Below are positions 12,882 to 14,482 of a stretch of 14,482 bases of DNA, piece by piece. Position 1 is the stretch's first letter, and every line of letters begins with the position of its first letter. The notes beneath the pieces were generated by a model that saw only the letters and a program-made list of their open reading frames with translations, was not told where the DNA came from and searched no databases. Source of the stretch: DASVVT01 sp036386415 (GTDB lineage: Bacteria; Acidobacteriota; Blastocatellia; Pyrinomonadales; Pyrinomonadaceae); contig DASVVT010000083.1 in assembly GCA_036386415.1 (NCBI GenBank), positions 1-14,482 on the forward strand, given 5' to 3'. The position numbers and the translations under genes were made by a program.

Positions 12882-14195
12882 ATGATTATCGTTGTCATCG
12901 GTGCCCAGTGGGGGGATGAAGGCAAGGGGAAGATCGTCGATCTTCTGGCCGAGCGCTTCGACATTGTGGCGCGCTACCAGGGCGGGCACAACGCAGGCCA
13001 TTCCGTGCAGGTAGGTGACAACTCTTTCGTCCTGCACCTGATCCCCTCCGGCATCATTCATCCGGGCAAGACGTGCGTGCTCGGCAACGGGATGGTCATT
13101 GATCCCAAAGCCTTCTTTGAAGAGGCCGACCGGCTGGCCGAGCAAGGGTTGGAGGTAACGCCCGAACGCGTTCTCATCAGCTCGCGCGCTCACCTCATAC
13201 TTCCTTATCATCGCGCGCTCGACCATACCAGCGAGGAGCGCCTCGGCAACGAGCGTGTCGGCACGACCTTGCGCGGCATCGGGCCTGCGTATGAGGACAA
13301 AGCCGGACGGCGCGGCATACGCGTCGCAGACGCCCTCTCCCCAGACGTGCTGCGCTCGCGCATCGAGCGCAACCTCGAAGATGCCAACCGCATCATCGTC
13401 GCCTATGGCGGGCAGGCCCTCGACCCCGATGAAATCTTCGACGAGACCTCGCGGCTCACAGAGCGTCTTGCACCCTTCATCGCCGACACCATGCACTTTC
13501 TCAACACGGCGGCACAGGATGGGCGCACGATCCTCATCGAAGGTGCGCAAGCCACGCTGCTCGACGTAGATCATGGGACATATCCCTTCGTCACGTCATC
13601 CAGCACCACTGCCGGCGGCGCATCTATTGGAACCGGCCTCGCGCCCCATCGCATCACGGGCGTCCTCGGCATCGTTCGCACCTACACGACGCGCGTCGGC
13701 GAAGGCCCCTTTCCGACTGAGATGCTCGAAGGGGAGGCTGAGATGGGCCACCTCATACGTGAACGCGGACGCGAATACGGGGCGTCAACAGGCCGCCCGC
13801 GACGCTGCGGCTGGTTCGATGCCTTCGCCACGCGCTACGCCGCCGAGATTAACGGCTTCACCTCCGTCGCCCTCACCAAGCTTGACGTGCTCGACGCCCT
13901 CGACGAGATTAAAGTCTGCACCGGCTATCGTCTCTCTGGCCGCACCCTCGACTCCTTCCCCGCCGTCTCCCAGGACCTTCGTCGTATCGAGCCCATCTAC
14001 GCCACGCTCCCCGGCTGGAAGACCTCTACCGAAGGCATCACAGACGTTGATAATCTTCCTCCACAGGCGCGCCAGTACATAAACTTTCTCTCCCGTGAAA
14101 TCAACGTCGAGATCGGCCTCGTCTCCACCGGCCCCGAACGCGGACAAACCATCATCTACCCAGACTCCGCCCTCGGCAATTGGCTCGGGTATTAG
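12882..14195 (+). CDS. purA: Adenylosuccinate synthetase
   Basis: This 437-residue enzyme joins IMP and aspartate using GTP, the first committed step to AMP. The N-terminus is MIIVVIGAQWGDEGKGKIVD with the GTP-binding and catalytic D12 (E. coli D13). GGHNAGH carries the second catalytic residue H40 (E. coli H41). RGIGPAYEDKAGRRGIR binds IMP, and EGAQATLLDVDHGTYPFVTS and RTYTTRVGEGPFPTE follow. TKLDVLD is the guanine-recognition motif. The C-terminus is complete. There is no Shine-Dalgarno: the leader is the CTACTGA tandem arm of hairpin 6, ending one base before ATG 12882. The stop TAG (14193-14195) coincides with the start of a degenerate tRNA-Lys-like sequence. No other purine genes are nearby. 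Confidence 0.98.
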   Translation: MIIVVIGAQWGDEGKGKIVDLLAERFDIVARYQGGHNAGHSVQVGDNSFVLHLIPSGIIHPGKTCVLGNGMVIDPKAFFEEADRLAEQGLEVTPERVLISSRAHLILPYHRALDHTSEERLGNERVGTTLRGIGPAYEDKAGRRGIRVADALSPDVLRSRIERNLEDANRIIVAYGGQALDPDEIFDETSRLTERLAPFIADTMHFLNTAAQDGRTILIEGAQATLLDVDHGTYPFVTSSSTTAGGASIGTGLAPHRITGVLGIVRTYTTRVGEGPFPTEMLEGEAEMGHLIRERGREYGASTGRPRRCGWFDAFATRYAAEINGFTSVALTKLDVLDALDEIKVCTGYRLSGRTLDSFPAVSQDLRRIEPIYATLPGWKTSTEGITDVDNLPPQARQYINFLSREINVEIGLVSTGPERGQTIIYPDSALGNWLGY

Positions 14196-14245
14196 CCTCG
14201 GCTCCTAAAGCAACTGCCCTTTAAAACAGCAGGTCGCGAGCCCTC
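14193..14245 (+). pseudogene. Degenerate tRNA-Lys-like remnant
   Basis: This stretch aligns with the body of the real tRNA-Lys 125 bases downstream: TAGCCTCGG versus TAGCTCAG in the D arm, AGCAACTG identical at the anticodon-stem entry, CTTTAA versus TTTTAA, GGTCGC identical at the variable loop, then GAGCCCT versus GAGTCCT after loss of six bases of the T arm. The central 29 positions match at about 22. It overlaps the purA stop codon and cannot fold as a tRNA. Confidence 0.5.
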
Positions 14246-14257
14246 AAAGCCTCCCGC

Positions 14258-14286
14258 TTGCTACTCCTAGAGGTCGCATGTAAAAT
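14258..14286 (+). promoter_or_regulatory. Promoter of tRNA-Lys
   Basis: TTGCTA at 14258-14263, a 17-base spacer and TAAAAT at 14281-14286 (five of six consensus bases) give the best-looking sigma-70 promoter in the window. Transcription would start near 14293, 18 bases before the tRNA. Confidence 0.7.
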
Positions 14287-14310
14287 GTTTTCACCAAGCT
14301 ATCCTGATGT

Positions 14311-14383
<73 letters not shown>

Positions 14384-14402
14384 TCAATTATTTCAATAAG
14401 TT

Positions 14403-14430
14403 ACGGGCAGCCGTTAAGCTGCCCGTTTTT
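14403..14430 (+). terminator. Rho-independent terminator after tRNA-Lys
   Basis: ACGGGCAGC (14403-14411) and GCTGCCCGT (14418-14426) form a perfect 9-bp stem with the loop CGTTAA, followed by TTTT. This is a textbook intrinsic terminator and the clearest in the window. Confidence 0.92.
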
Positions 14431-14482
14431 ATGTGTGTGCCTATAGTGTGCCAACCTCTAAAAGCTCTTACTTCTATGCGCC

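Noticed and set aside
14431..14482. Left end of an integrated element after tRNA-Lys
   Set aside because: The GTGTGCC motifs near 14437-14452 are suggestive, but only about 50 bases remain and no integrase or att duplication of the tRNA 3' end is visible.

Overview
The window reads as about 14.5 kb of bacterial chromosome. Nearly every recognisable gene is housekeeping and all lie on the + strand. In order they are: the 3' end of clpX, two unrecognised secreted or anchored proteins, lon, a small helical protein of unknown function, engB (ysxC/yihA), rho, glgA, a thioredoxin, a YkgJ-type cysteine-cluster protein, purA and tRNA-Lys(UUU). Third codon positions in the core genes are rich in G and C. 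The clpX/lon pairing, the long disordered N-terminus of Rho and the large Ig-like exported protein suggest a GC-moderate non-proteobacterium. Acidobacteriota of the Blastocatellia type is my best guess, with modest confidence and no marker gene to prove it.

Left part (1-4397). The conserved clpX-lon neighbourhood is interrupted by about 4 kb of different character. This holds a 440-base leader, a roughly 950-residue membrane-anchored or secreted protein with four Ig-like repeat units and a cysteine-rich stretch, and a 183-residue secreted Ig-like protein. Base composition here is visibly lower in G+C than in lon. Middle part (4398-8252): Lon, a 150-residue helical protein and the ribosome-assembly GTPase EngB. 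Right part (8238-14482): Rho behind a long leader with a candidate promoter, then glycogen synthase, thioredoxin, the YkgJ-like protein, adenylosuccinate synthetase, and a tRNA-Lys with its own good promoter and an intrinsic terminator.

The most unusual feature is in the gaps between genes. Six intergenic regions from 7539 to 12880 each hold a hairpin-forming element, and in five of them the arms are clear tandem heptanucleotides (the sixth is decayed). The heptamer differs in each element (GGATGAG, GATGTTA, GTTTCGA, CCAGAGG, CTACTGA and so on), but the plan is the same: 7-base period, G-rich arm first, short tip loop, C/T-rich arm second. Three elements end within 1 to 4 bases of the next start codon (engB, the YkgJ-like gene, purA), and none of those genes has a Shine-Dalgarno sequence. 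One element supplies the last codons and stop of engB. They look like one class of structured heptamer repeat that keeps its architecture but not its sequence.

Functionally the window mixes protein quality control (ClpX, Lon), ribosome assembly (EngB), transcription termination (Rho), redox (thioredoxin), carbon storage (GlgA) and purine synthesis (PurA). Nothing indicates one pathway or a defence system.
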